This document shows, piece after piece, positions 48,279 to 56,402 of a DNA stretch of 64,000 nucleotides; within the stretch, counting starts at the first letter, position 1, and each line of letters begins with the position of its first letter. The notes below the pieces were generated by a model. That model was not told where the DNA came from. It saw only the letters and a list, made by a program, of their open reading frames with translations, and searched no databases. The DNA is from Niabella beijingensis (GTDB taxonomy: Bacteria; Bacteroidota; Bacteroidia; Chitinophagales; Chitinophagaceae). The DNA lies in assembly GCF_020034665.1 (NCBI RefSeq), contig NZ_JAIQDI010000002.1:186001-250000 (forward strand), in the 5' to 3' direction. Both the position numbers and the translations under genes were made by a program.

Positions 48279-48341
48279 TTAACCGCGCGTGAAACGCGTG
48301 GTTAATGATCGCAATACTGGTTGAACCCCGCCGGGGTTCAA
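48279..48341. repeat. Two adjacent strong palindromes
   Basis: 48279-48305: a 12-bp stem from TTAACCGCGCGT and ACGCGTGGTTAA (one G-T pair) around GAA. 48321-48341: a perfect 9-bp stem TTGAACCCC/GGGGTTCAA around GCC. Neither has a T-tract. They resemble REP-like intergenic palindromes and sit just after the end of the tandem array. Confidence 0.7.
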
Positions 48342-48613
48342 TACCAACCGGTAGTAACGAATTGGTGTAACCGCCGGCTATTGAAGTATAATCCCATCCG
48401 GGGTTTGACTATTTAGCTTACATGCCATGGGCCTACTGTGCTCCGCTCAGTATTACGAAAGAAGTGTATGTTACGCTGAACTTGTTTCAGGGTTAGATGC
48501 AAAAATAGCCTGATGAATCGCAAATGTATCAGGATAAGCAAGGCCATTTCAGGATGAAATACCCTTAAAGCCGGGCTTTCCGGCACACTTTATCAATAAA
48601 AGCAAGCGCGCAA

Positions 48614-48789
48614 AGGTGCAGCGCGCCGGCAATCTTTGTAACCAGGAGTGAACAAATGAGCGCCCCAGCCGCGGCGCGGCGATAATTTCACACACCGGAT
48701 ATGTATAAACCCTGCGCGATGACCGGCGCACTATACCTAAGTTATCTGTTACGGTCACTTACTTCAAAAATCGATGCTGGTTGCAGCTT
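48614..48789. repeat. Diverged copy of the ~217-bp unit
   Basis: Blocks in the same order as the array unit, but heavily mutated: GTGCAGCGCGCCGG, TTTGTAACCAGGA, CAGCCGCGGCGCGGCG, ACCGGCGCACTATACCTAA, GTCACTTACTT and GGTTGCAGCTT. It indicates that the unit has been at this place for a long time. Confidence 0.65.
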
Positions 48790-49008
48790 TTAATAGTAAA
48801 AATTAACCTGACGCATATATGATGCATCGGGATAGCATGACAAACAGGAGTATCTTTTTTGCCGGGATAACACAGCGTCACTACATAACCTTGCAGGATC
48901 AGCCAAAATCGTTGAATAGAATGCAAATCAGGAGTATTTTTTTAGCGGAATATGTAAGTTATTTGTAAATGACCGTTCCCGGCTGCCGGGAGCAAACAAT
49001 GATCGCAT

Positions 49009-49998
49009 ATGAAAAATTTAAAAACAACAAATGCATTGTTTGGCTGCATGGCCCTGCTTGCCATCGCCTGCACTACAAAAACAGCGGTAGATGGTCCGGA
49101 TGGACCGGCGGACCCCAACGAAGGGTACCAGCTGACCACCACACTGGAATCAAATGCTTCTATGCCTGGCCAGAATTACAGCGCCATCAATACCTTTATG
49201 AAGACCTATGGGTTTGATTATTCCGAGCATCCCAATTGCAGCGGGGGCTATGGCGGACATCCGGACGGTGTGCACTGCGATACCGAGCTGGACCCGGATC
49301 TCAATAAATATGTGTTCCGCTTTAATATTCATATCGATCCGGTGATCGACGGAGACCGTTGCAGTTCCGGTACGGTGGACCGCCAGCGGAATGAGATGAA
49401 GTCGGCTACCAACAATACCACCTGGGCCAAAATCCAGGGCAACTGGGATGAGTGGCAGGTACTGGAATGGAAATTCAAACTGCCCCAGGGATTCCAGCCC
49501 ACTTCCAGTTTTTGTCACATCCATCAGCTGAAAGCGCAGGACGGACCCAATAACGGGAGTCCGCTCATCACCATTACTCCCCGTGCCAACAGCAACGGAA
49601 GCAATAAACGGATACAGATCATTCACTCCGTGGATGGCGCCAGCACCGGCAAGGGAACCATCGTTGATAATATACCGCTGGCCGATTTTGAGAACGAATG
49701 GGTGCAGGTGCGGGAAGAAATGCACTACACGCACAACGGATCTTATTCCTGTAAGATCATCCGCATAAGAGATGGCAAGGTACTGATCGATTTTAAGGAT
49801 GAGAACATAGACCTGTGGCGCAGCGGGGCTTCTTATATCCGCAATAAATACGGTATTTACAGAAGTCTGGCCGGCGGGAAGCTGAACCAGGATCCCGTTG
49901 GACAAAGTCCTTTATTAAAGAACGAATCCCTGTGGCTGACGGATGTTAAGGTATATGAAAAGAATACCAATCCCAATCCCGGGCAGGCGCATGATTGA
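49009..49998 (+). CDS. Jelly-roll polysaccharide lyase-like lipoprotein
   Basis: A 329-residue lipoprotein (MKNLKTTNALFGCMALLAIAC). The mature protein looks like a concanavalin-type beta-jelly-roll lyase of the PL7/13/20 kind. It has DRQRNEMKSA (the R-x-E motif on the substrate-binding strand), then WQVLEWKFKLPQGFQP, FCHIHQLKAQDG with two His, SPLITITPR, KYGIYRSL, and a terminal WLTDVKVYEK. The Arg, Glu, His and Tyr pattern suits beta-elimination of uronic acid linkages. I cannot assign a CAZy family from sequence alone. It starts the second half of locus B, and its gene ends 14 bp before the PL6 start. Confidence 0.75.
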   Translation: MKNLKTTNALFGCMALLAIACTTKTAVDGPDGPADPNEGYQLTTTLESNASMPGQNYSAINTFMKTYGFDYSEHPNCSGGYGGHPDGVHCDTELDPDLNKYVFRFNIHIDPVIDGDRCSSGTVDRQRNEMKSATNNTTWAKIQGNWDEWQVLEWKFKLPQGFQPTSSFCHIHQLKAQDGPNNGSPLITITPRANSNGSNKRIQIIHSVDGASTGKGTIVDNIPLADFENEWVQVREEMHYTHNGSYSCKIIRIRDGKVLIDFKDENIDLWRSGASYIRNKYGIYRSLAGGKLNQDPVGQSPLLKNESLWLTDVKVYEKNTNPNPGQAHD

Positions 49999-50012
49999 TT
50001 AAAAACAGCAGG

Positions 50013-51386
50013 ATGAAAAGATACATAACCGCTTTACTATTGTTACAATTGCCCGTGTTATTATTTGCCGGAACCATTACCGTGGAGTCGTTGCCGGATC
50101 TTCAGAAGGCCATCGGCCAGGCAAAGCCCGGCGATGAGATCATTTTGAAAAATGGGGTGTACACGGCAGAAACCGATATTAAGATTGCACAACAGGGTAC
50201 CAAAGAACAACCCATTACCATCCGTGCCGAGCGCACCGGCGGAGCGGAAATAAACGGAAGTGGCGGCATAAGTATCGTTAGTCCGGCGGCTTATATCATC
50301 ATCTCGGGTTTTAAGTTCACACATGCGGCTTCAAAAGCACGTACGGCGCCCGGTACCCGCTTTTGCCGCTGGACGCACAATGTTTTTGAAACACCTGGTA
50401 AAGGAGAATACCTGACCATTGCCGGCAGTGATCATGAAATCGACTACAACACTTTTCAAAACAAAACGGAGATGGGGCGTATCCTCGCGATCCGCGGAGA
50501 GGGAAAGCAGGTAGCGGAGCGCCTGCACATCCATCACAATTATTTTTACAATTTTCCGGACCAGGGTGGTGCCAATGGTGCGGAAACCCTGCAGTTTGGT
50601 TTAAGCGGGTTCAGTTTATCCACCAGCAACAGCGTTGTGGAGTACAATCTTTTTGAAAAATGTCATGGAGAAAATGAACTCATCTCCGTAAAAGCGTCCG
50701 GTGTAACGCTGCGTTACAATACCATCCGCGATTGCCCGGCGCAGTTCACCTTACGACATGGCAATAAATGCGAAGTGTACGGGAACTATTTTTTCAATAC
50801 GCCTGGCATCCGCATTTTTGGAGATGACCATCATATCTTCAGCAATTATTTTGAGAACTGTGATCCGGCCATTACCATTGGAAATGGCGGGGCCGAGGTA
50901 GCTGATGGGGCACCGCTGACTTCCCATGACCGGCCGGACCGGGTATGGATCGCTTTTAATACACTGGTAAACAACAAACGGAATATTATACAGCCCGAAC
51001 GGAAGAACGGGTTGGGATCCACTTTTATATCGGTGATCAGTAATATTATTCAGGGCGGTGATGCCGCGGTGTCCATTGCAGGGCCTTACACACAACCAAA
51101 ATGGAGCGGAAATATTATTTTTAACACCAAAGGACCCGGTGATCTGCCGGAAGCGGGATACCGGGTGACCGATCCCAAATTGGTAAAGGGTGCTGATGGT
51201 ATCTGGCGTTTGAGTAAGGGGAGTCCGGCTATTGGTGCGGGCGGCAGCAACCACCCCGTTGCAGCCGTAGATATGGAGGGGCAGCCGCGTAATAAAAAAT
51301 GGGATATAGGTGCCGACCAGTACAGTACCGCAGCTACCACCGCCCAGGCTTTGAAGGCAAATGAAGTGGGTGCGCAGGCGAAATAG
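50013..51386 (+). CDS. PL6 polysaccharide lyase (alginate lyase/chondroitinase B family)
   Basis: A 457-residue exported beta-helix lyase. The frame opens at 49995 inside the preceding gene, but ATG 50013 gives the signal MKRYITALLLLQLPVLLFAG. The start (LPDLQKAIGQAKPGDEIILKNGVY), GGANGAETLQFG and HGENELISVKASGVTLRYNT are typical PL6. Likely catalytic residues are Lys in ISVKA (about K227) and Arg in TLRHGN (about R248). Their 21-residue spacing equals that of K250/R271 in chondroitinase B. Nearby Glu residues (ETLQ, GENE) would bind calcium. Known PL6 enzymes cut alginate or dermatan, but in this context another uronan is possible. Confidence 0.93.
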   Translation: MKRYITALLLLQLPVLLFAGTITVESLPDLQKAIGQAKPGDEIILKNGVYTAETDIKIAQQGTKEQPITIRAERTGGAEINGSGGISIVSPAAYIIISGFKFTHAASKARTAPGTRFCRWTHNVFETPGKGEYLTIAGSDHEIDYNTFQNKTEMGRILAIRGEGKQVAERLHIHHNYFYNFPDQGGANGAETLQFGLSGFSLSTSNSVVEYNLFEKCHGENELISVKASGVTLRYNTIRDCPAQFTLRHGNKCEVYGNYFFNTPGIRIFGDDHHIFSNYFENCDPAITIGNGGAEVADGAPLTSHDRPDRVWIAFNTLVNNKRNIIQPERKNGLGSTFISVISNIIQGGDAAVSIAGPYTQPKWSGNIIFNTKGPGDLPEAGYRVTDPKLVKGADGIWRLSKGSPAIGAGGSNHPVAAVDMEGQPRNKKWDIGADQYSTAATTAQALKANEVGAQAK

Positions 51387-51393
51387 AACAAGT

Positions 51394-51427
51394 GCTCCGT
51401 CAGGAGTAACCTGTTTGCAGAATAGCA
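51394..51427 (+). repeat. Small hairpin repeat, copy E
   Basis: GCTCC/GGAGT stem (one G-T) around GTCA, followed by AACCTGTTTGCAGAATAGC. The tail closely matches the tail of copy A (AACATATTTGTAGAACAGG). It lies in the PL6-GH29 gap. Confidence 0.55.
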
Positions 51428-51506
51428 TTACCGGAGGATGAAAGGAGTGACACAACAAGCGATGATAGTAGCAGCGGGCCGGCAAAAATATATATAAAAT
51501 ATAAAT

Positions 51507-52931
51507 ATGAAAAGAATTGTAATCATTGCGTTTGCATGTTTGCTTGCAGGTATGGTAAACGGCCAGTCGGTGGATAAGGATACCCGCATGAAATGGTGGC
51601 GGGAAGCACGTTTCGGCATGTTCATTCATTGGGGGGTGTATTCGCAATGGGGCGGGGTGTACCATGGCCACCAGCAGGCGCGGGGTGGTGCCGAATGGAT
51701 CATGAACCGCAGCAAGATTCCCGTGGCCGAATATCAGGAGCGGGCAAAATCTTTTAACCCCGTAAATTATGATCCGGATGCCTGGGTAAAGATGGCAAAG
51801 GATGCGGGGATGAAGTACATCATCATCACCTCCAAGCACCACGATGGCTTTGCGCTGTTTAAATCCAATGCCAGCAAATGGAATGTGGCAGATGCAACGG
51901 CTTATGGTAAAGACCTGCTGAAACCCCTGGCGGATGCCTGCCGCAAATACGGGATGAAGCTGGGTTTTTATTATTCCCAGGCGCAGGACTGGAACAATCC
52001 CGGTGGAGCGGTGGCGCGTAAGGAAATGAAGGAAGGCTGGCCGAACCCGGATTCCGCAAAAATAGATGCATATACCCTGGCGCATAAAGGGCACTGGGAT
52101 CCTGCACAGGAAACAAAGACTTTTGATCAGTACATTAACGATGTGGCCGTGCCGCAGGTAAAAGAAATTTTATCCAACTATGGCGATATCGCCGTGCTGT
52201 GGTGGGATACACCTACCAACATGACGGACGAGGCCGCGCAGAAACTACAGGATGTATTAAAGCTTCAACCACATATCATCACCAACGACCGGCTGAAGCG
52301 GCCTAATTTTCCGGGGGATACCAAAACGCCGGAGCAAAAAATTCCCACACAGGCGGAGCTGGATGGGCAGGACTGGGAAACCTGCATGACCATCAACGGG
52401 AGCTGGGGGTATAAGAGCTGGGATCATAACTGGAAATCGACCGAGACCCTGATCCGTAACCTGGTGGATATTGCCTCCAAGGGCGGCAACTACCTGCTCA
52501 ACATCGGACCAAAAGAGGATGGTACAGTGCCCGGGGAAAGTATTGAACGGCTGGCAGCTATTGGCAAATGGATGAAGATAAACAGCAGTGCCATTTACGC
52601 CACACATGCCAGTCCGCTGGCAGACCTGTCCTGGGGCCGGTGCACCATGCAGCAATCCGGTGACAATACCCTGCTGAACCTATTTGTGTTCGACTGGCCC
52701 AAAGACGGAAAGCTGGTGGTACCGGGCCTTGCCAATAAGGTAGCCAGTGCTGCATTACTGGCCGGTAACAAAAAACTAAAAGCCCGCAATGAAAACGGGA
52801 ATGTGGTGATCGATATACCGGCCGCCGCACCGGATGCCATTGCTTCGGTGATCCAGCTGAAGGTGCAGGGCGCTGTAGCCAATGTAAATACAACCGGTTC
52901 CAAAAAAATGAAGACCGGCGAGCTGGATTAA
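51507..52931 (+). CDS. GH29 alpha-L-fucosidase, short form
   Basis: A 474-residue exported enzyme (signal MKRIVIIAFACLLAGMVNGQ). The barrel has WWREARFGMFIHWGVYSQWGG, ITSKHHDGFALF, LGFYYSQAQDW, and the nucleophile Asp in VLWWDTP (about D234). GGNYLLNIGPKEDG ends the catalytic part, and only a small beta-sandwich follows. It lacks the extra C-terminal module of the GH29 at 44089, so the two probably differ in linkage or chain position. A Bacteroidota-style gap of 120 bp separates it from PL6, with hairpin copy E inside. Confidence 0.95.
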   Translation: MKRIVIIAFACLLAGMVNGQSVDKDTRMKWWREARFGMFIHWGVYSQWGGVYHGHQQARGGAEWIMNRSKIPVAEYQERAKSFNPVNYDPDAWVKMAKDAGMKYIIITSKHHDGFALFKSNASKWNVADATAYGKDLLKPLADACRKYGMKLGFYYSQAQDWNNPGGAVARKEMKEGWPNPDSAKIDAYTLAHKGHWDPAQETKTFDQYINDVAVPQVKEILSNYGDIAVLWWDTPTNMTDEAAQKLQDVLKLQPHIITNDRLKRPNFPGDTKTPEQKIPTQAELDGQDWETCMTINGSWGYKSWDHNWKSTETLIRNLVDIASKGGNYLLNIGPKEDGTVPGESIERLAAIGKWMKINSSAIYATHASPLADLSWGRCTMQQSGDNTLLNLFVFDWPKDGKLVVPGLANKVASAALLAGNKKLKARNENGNVVIDIPAAAPDAIASVIQLKVQGAVANVNTTGSKKMKTGELD

Positions 52932-53158
52932 CCGATAAATTTCATGCGGAAACGAATAAAAAAATACGCTTGCATACTTTGCGGTTGATATCATTCATAT
53001 AGGGCAGCGCCGGTATTTGAAGGTCATTACGCAAAACAGGCAATAACGGATCCTTGCGTTTCTTTACGCCCTTTGCGGTTTTTATTTCACGCGGCTGCGC
53101 GGTGCAACGGCGATACGCAGCGCAGTACTACCCCTTTTTTTAAATGTAATTGTTAAAG

Positions 53159-54679
53159 ATGAGATCATTGCTGTTGTTTTGTTTGTCGGGCTTTTGGCTG
53201 TGTACGCGGGCTGCGGATAAGAACATTACAGACTTCGGCGCAAAAGGCGATGGCACCACGCTGAATACAGCGGCCATCCAGAAAGCCATTGATGCCTGTG
53301 CCGGCAGCGGCGGAGGTAAGGTATTCTTTCCTGAAGGAAATTATCTGTCCGGTACCATCGAATTAAAGGATAACGTGGTGCTACATTTTCAAAAAGGAGC
53401 CACACTTCTCGGCAGCACCGATATTGAAGCCTACCGCAACCTGGACCCCTTTACTGAGGGGCTGGGCATTGATGTAGGCTGGGCGCTGGTAGTGGCGGTA
53501 GACCGGAAGAACATCGGTATAGAAGGAGCCGGTACCATCGACGGACAGGGCAGTAAACTAAAAGCCGCACATATTTTAAAAGATATCCGGCCTGAGGGGC
53601 AGCGCTGGGGCCGTCGTCCCTTCCTGCTGCGGGTAGTGCGCTGTACGGATGTACAGGTAAAGGACGTTACGCTGAAATATGCCGGCGCCTGGACCTCCCA
53701 TTATTTTCAATCAAAAAATATACGGATCGAAAACCTGAAAATTGTAAGTGTAGGGGTGGCGCATAATGACGGCATCGGCATTGACGGTTGCCAGGAGGTA
53801 ACCATCCGCAATTGCGATGTGGAGAGCGGGGATGATGCGCTGGTATTTAAAACCACCTCCAGTAAAATGGCCTGCAGGAACATAAAGGCAAACGGGCTGC
53901 GCTTAAAAAGCAACCAGGCCGGCATTAAGATGGGGACAGAGTCCATGGCTGATTTTGAGAATATTCAGATCACGGACTGTATTATTTACGACACCCGCAA
54001 CGGTGGCATCAAACTATTGTCAGTAGATGGTGCACAGATAAAAAATGTAATCATCTCCGGTATAAAGATGACCAATATCCGCACGCCCGTATTGCTGCGC
54101 CTGGGTTCACGGCTCAGCGTGTTCCGCAAAGGGCAGGATGTGCAACAGCAAACAGGACTGTTTGAAAACGTGGTGCTCAAAAATATTACCGCAGTATCGG
54201 CAGACAGTACGCAGCTGAAATCGGCCAGCGGCATCCTCATTACCGGTGTGCCGGGACATAAGATATCCGGCATTACGCTGGAAAAAATACACATTACACT
54301 GCCGGGCGGCGGTGCAGCAGGAGAGGCGGAGGCCATGGTACCGGAAGCCATCGACCAGTACCCGGAGGTAAAAACCTTTGGCCCGGTAATACCCGCTTAC
54401 GGGCTCTGGCTGCGTCATGCACAGCAGATCCGGGTGAAGGATCTGGAAGTGGTAACAAAAAAGGAAGACCAGCGCCCGGCGGTTTTTATGCAGGATGTGC
54501 AGCAGGCGCAGCTGACGCAATGCAGCTTCCGTGCCGCAGGCACCCCCGCTTCCATTATTACTATAAGGTCATCGGACGCCATCACGCTGAAGAAAATAAA
54601 AGCTGCTGCCAGGGCAAAAGTATTGCTGGATGCGGATCCTGCCAGCAAGGAAGGGGTGCGGTATAACGAAGGTCGGTAG
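53159..54679 (+). CDS. GH28 polygalacturonase-family glycosidase
   Basis: A 506-residue exported beta-helix enzyme. ATG 53159 gives the signal MRSLLLFCLSGFWLCTRA; a TTG at 53150 is less likely. The N-terminus is classic (NITDFGAKGDGTTLNTAAIQKAIDAC). The catalytic strand reads HNDGIGIDG (about D204, in place of NTDG), followed by SGDDALVFK (about D225/D226). The usual GHG and RIK motifs are replaced by NQAGIKMGTES, so substrate binding differs from standard polygalacturonases. GH28 acts on alpha-linked galacturonate or related pectic linkages with inversion. It is followed 26 bp later by another beta-helix gene. Confidence 0.9.
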   Translation: MRSLLLFCLSGFWLCTRAADKNITDFGAKGDGTTLNTAAIQKAIDACAGSGGGKVFFPEGNYLSGTIELKDNVVLHFQKGATLLGSTDIEAYRNLDPFTEGLGIDVGWALVVAVDRKNIGIEGAGTIDGQGSKLKAAHILKDIRPEGQRWGRRPFLLRVVRCTDVQVKDVTLKYAGAWTSHYFQSKNIRIENLKIVSVGVAHNDGIGIDGCQEVTIRNCDVESGDDALVFKTTSSKMACRNIKANGLRLKSNQAGIKMGTESMADFENIQITDCIIYDTRNGGIKLLSVDGAQIKNVIISGIKMTNIRTPVLLRLGSRLSVFRKGQDVQQQTGLFENVVLKNITAVSADSTQLKSASGILITGVPGHKISGITLEKIHITLPGGGAAGEAEAMVPEAIDQYPEVKTFGPVIPAYGLWLRHAQQIRVKDLEVVTKKEDQRPAVFMQDVQQAQLTQCSFRAAGTPASIITIRSSDAITLKKIKAAARAKVLLDADPASKEGVRYNEGR

Positions 54680-54705
54680 TCAGGCCGTAAAATAAGTTTT
54701 ATACA

Positions 54706-56274
54706 ATGCAAAACATTCTTCAAAAAAGCGGTGGTGCCCTGCTGGCGCTGATGCTGCTTACGGGTACTGCCGCCGCACAAAAACGGGCAGGAGGTAAAGC
54801 ACAGCAAAGCCAATGGATACACATCAATACCAGCGGACAGCTGGAATACAAAACCACTCCCCGGGGCGACCGTATTATGGATTTTTCTTATGCCGGGTAT
54901 AAAGGCGGAGGGGTGCGGCTGCCGGAAGTAAGGGAAGTAATAACCCTTTACCCGGTAGCAGGTGATAATGCGCCCAACATTCAAAAAGCCATTGATTCGG
55001 CGGCTACCCTGCCGCTGGCAGATGGCTTCAGAGGGGCCGTGGTACTGGCTTCCGGTAGTTTCCCCTGCGAACAAACCATCACCCTCCGCAGCAGCGGTAT
55101 CGTATTGCGCGGCAGCGGCCCCGCTTCAAAAATTATCATGACCGGTAAGCCGCATGTGGCCATCCGTGTAGAGGCACCGGTTCAAACAACGCTGTCGGGC
55201 GGCAAGGCATTGATCACGGATGTGTATCTGCCTTCGGGTACTGACAGGATCAGCGTTGCAGATGTAACAGGCTTTGAGGTGGGAGACGGGGTAATGATCA
55301 CAAAACCGGTTACGCCGGAATGGGTACGGTTTATGGGTATGGATACACTGGTACGTGATGGAAAAAAACAAACCTGGATCACCGGTGAGCTTTCTGTGGA
55401 GCGCACCATAAAAGCCATAAACGGAAATACCATAACCGTTGATGTACCCCTTACCGATAACTATGACGCCGTTTTTATAAAGCCGGGAGCCACAGTACAA
55501 AAAATAATAAAAACCGGTGGGGTTCAAAATGCGGGGGTGGAGCGGCTGCTGATAGAAGCGCCGGAGCAATCTGTTACCATCAGCCAGGGCCATCATTCGG
55601 CAATACGCACACGGGGGTTAACCGATGGCTGGATTCGCGAGGTACAGATCCGTAACACGGTGAACAGCATCGGCATCGGTGGTAAACGGATCACGGTAAC
55701 GGGTGTGGACATCCGGCATACTGTGCCTACTATCGGAGCGGCCAAGCCGGCGGACCTGTCTGCGGACGGGGCTCAATTGTTGTTCGACCGGTGCTTCATC
55801 CATGGGGATAATGTTTTTTTTCTGGCAACAGGAGCCAAGGTCAGTGGCCCCATCGTATTGCTGAACTGTACATTTACCGGCAATGGCTGGATACAGCCGC
55901 ACCAGCGCTGGGCTACGGGCCTGCTGATCGATGACTGTAAGGTGCCGGACGGCGGTATCGATTTTATGAACCGGGGCCAAATGGGCTCCGGGCACGGCTG
56001 GGCCATTGGCTGGGCTGTGGCATGGAACTGCCAGGCGATGTCTTACCTGAACCAGCAGCCACCCGGTGCGTATAATTGGGTCATCGGGTCAGCAGGAGAA
56101 AAGCAGCAGCGGGCCATGCCTTTTAACAGGGAGCCGCTGCTGCCTGAAGGTATTTATGATGCGCATGGTACACCGGTAGCGCCCCGCAGTTTATACCTGG
56201 CACAGCTAAAAGACCGGCTGGGTGATGCTGTGCTAAAGGCCATAGGATATACCAGTATATTCAATACTGATTAG
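54706..56274 (+). CDS. Uncharacterised pectin-lyase-fold exported protein
   Basis: A 522-residue exported protein (signal ending GTAAAQ). The first mature segment (RIMDFSYAGYKGGGVRLP) is a motif I associate with beta-helix proteins of unknown function in glycan loci. The next part (NAPNIQKAIDSAA, GAVVLASGSFPCEQTITLRSSGIVLRG) is the first turn of a pectate-lyase-3-like helix. Later coils include GWIREVQIRNTVNSIGIGG and GPIVLLNCTFTGNGW. Charged residues cluster in LLFDRCFIHGDN and SGHGWAIGW, but no known catalytic triad is evident. It is the last gene of locus B and a good candidate for a new lyase or glycosidase family. Confidence 0.75.
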   Translation: MQNILQKSGGALLALMLLTGTAAAQKRAGGKAQQSQWIHINTSGQLEYKTTPRGDRIMDFSYAGYKGGGVRLPEVREVITLYPVAGDNAPNIQKAIDSAATLPLADGFRGAVVLASGSFPCEQTITLRSSGIVLRGSGPASKIIMTGKPHVAIRVEAPVQTTLSGGKALITDVYLPSGTDRISVADVTGFEVGDGVMITKPVTPEWVRFMGMDTLVRDGKKQTWITGELSVERTIKAINGNTITVDVPLTDNYDAVFIKPGATVQKIIKTGGVQNAGVERLLIEAPEQSVTISQGHHSAIRTRGLTDGWIREVQIRNTVNSIGIGGKRITVTGVDIRHTVPTIGAAKPADLSADGAQLLFDRCFIHGDNVFFLATGAKVSGPIVLLNCTFTGNGWIQPHQRWATGLLIDDCKVPDGGIDFMNRGQMGSGHGWAIGWAVAWNCQAMSYLNQQPPGAYNWVIGSAGEKQQRAMPFNREPLLPEGIYDAHGTPVAPRSLYLAQLKDRLGDAVLKAIGYTSIFNTD

Positions 56275-56402
56275 ATCCTGAACCAATCCCGATCGCCTGC
56301 GCGGGAAAGAACCTTTTGCTGCCACATATGCTGCTGCACAAGAGTGCGACGCAAGACCGATGCCATAAGCACCACAGCCGGGTCCAGAAAAACCTTAACT
56401 GG

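Larger units (their letters stand above)
47205..49008. other. Non-coding repeat island inside locus B
   Basis: These 1804 bases hold no convincing gene. They contain the ~217-bp tandem array (47310-48268), two strong palindromes (48279-48341), a CTGAA/TTCAG hairpin with loop CTTGT at 48476-48490, and a diverged copy of the array unit (48614-48789). The remainder shows nothing recognisable. The island separates GH88 from the jelly-roll lyase gene, so the promoter for the second half of locus B probably lies near its right end. Confidence 0.7.

Noticed and set aside
50751..52094. 447-codon open frame on the minus strand across PL6 and GH29
   Set aside because: It overlaps two well-supported genes on the other strand and has no recognisable motif or signal.
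24580..56274. Rhamnogalacturonan or alginate PUL assignment
   Set aside because: No GH78, GH106, GH105 or PL11 supports rhamnogalacturonan. Alginate alone would not explain three fucosidase-family enzymes, GH2 and GH28.
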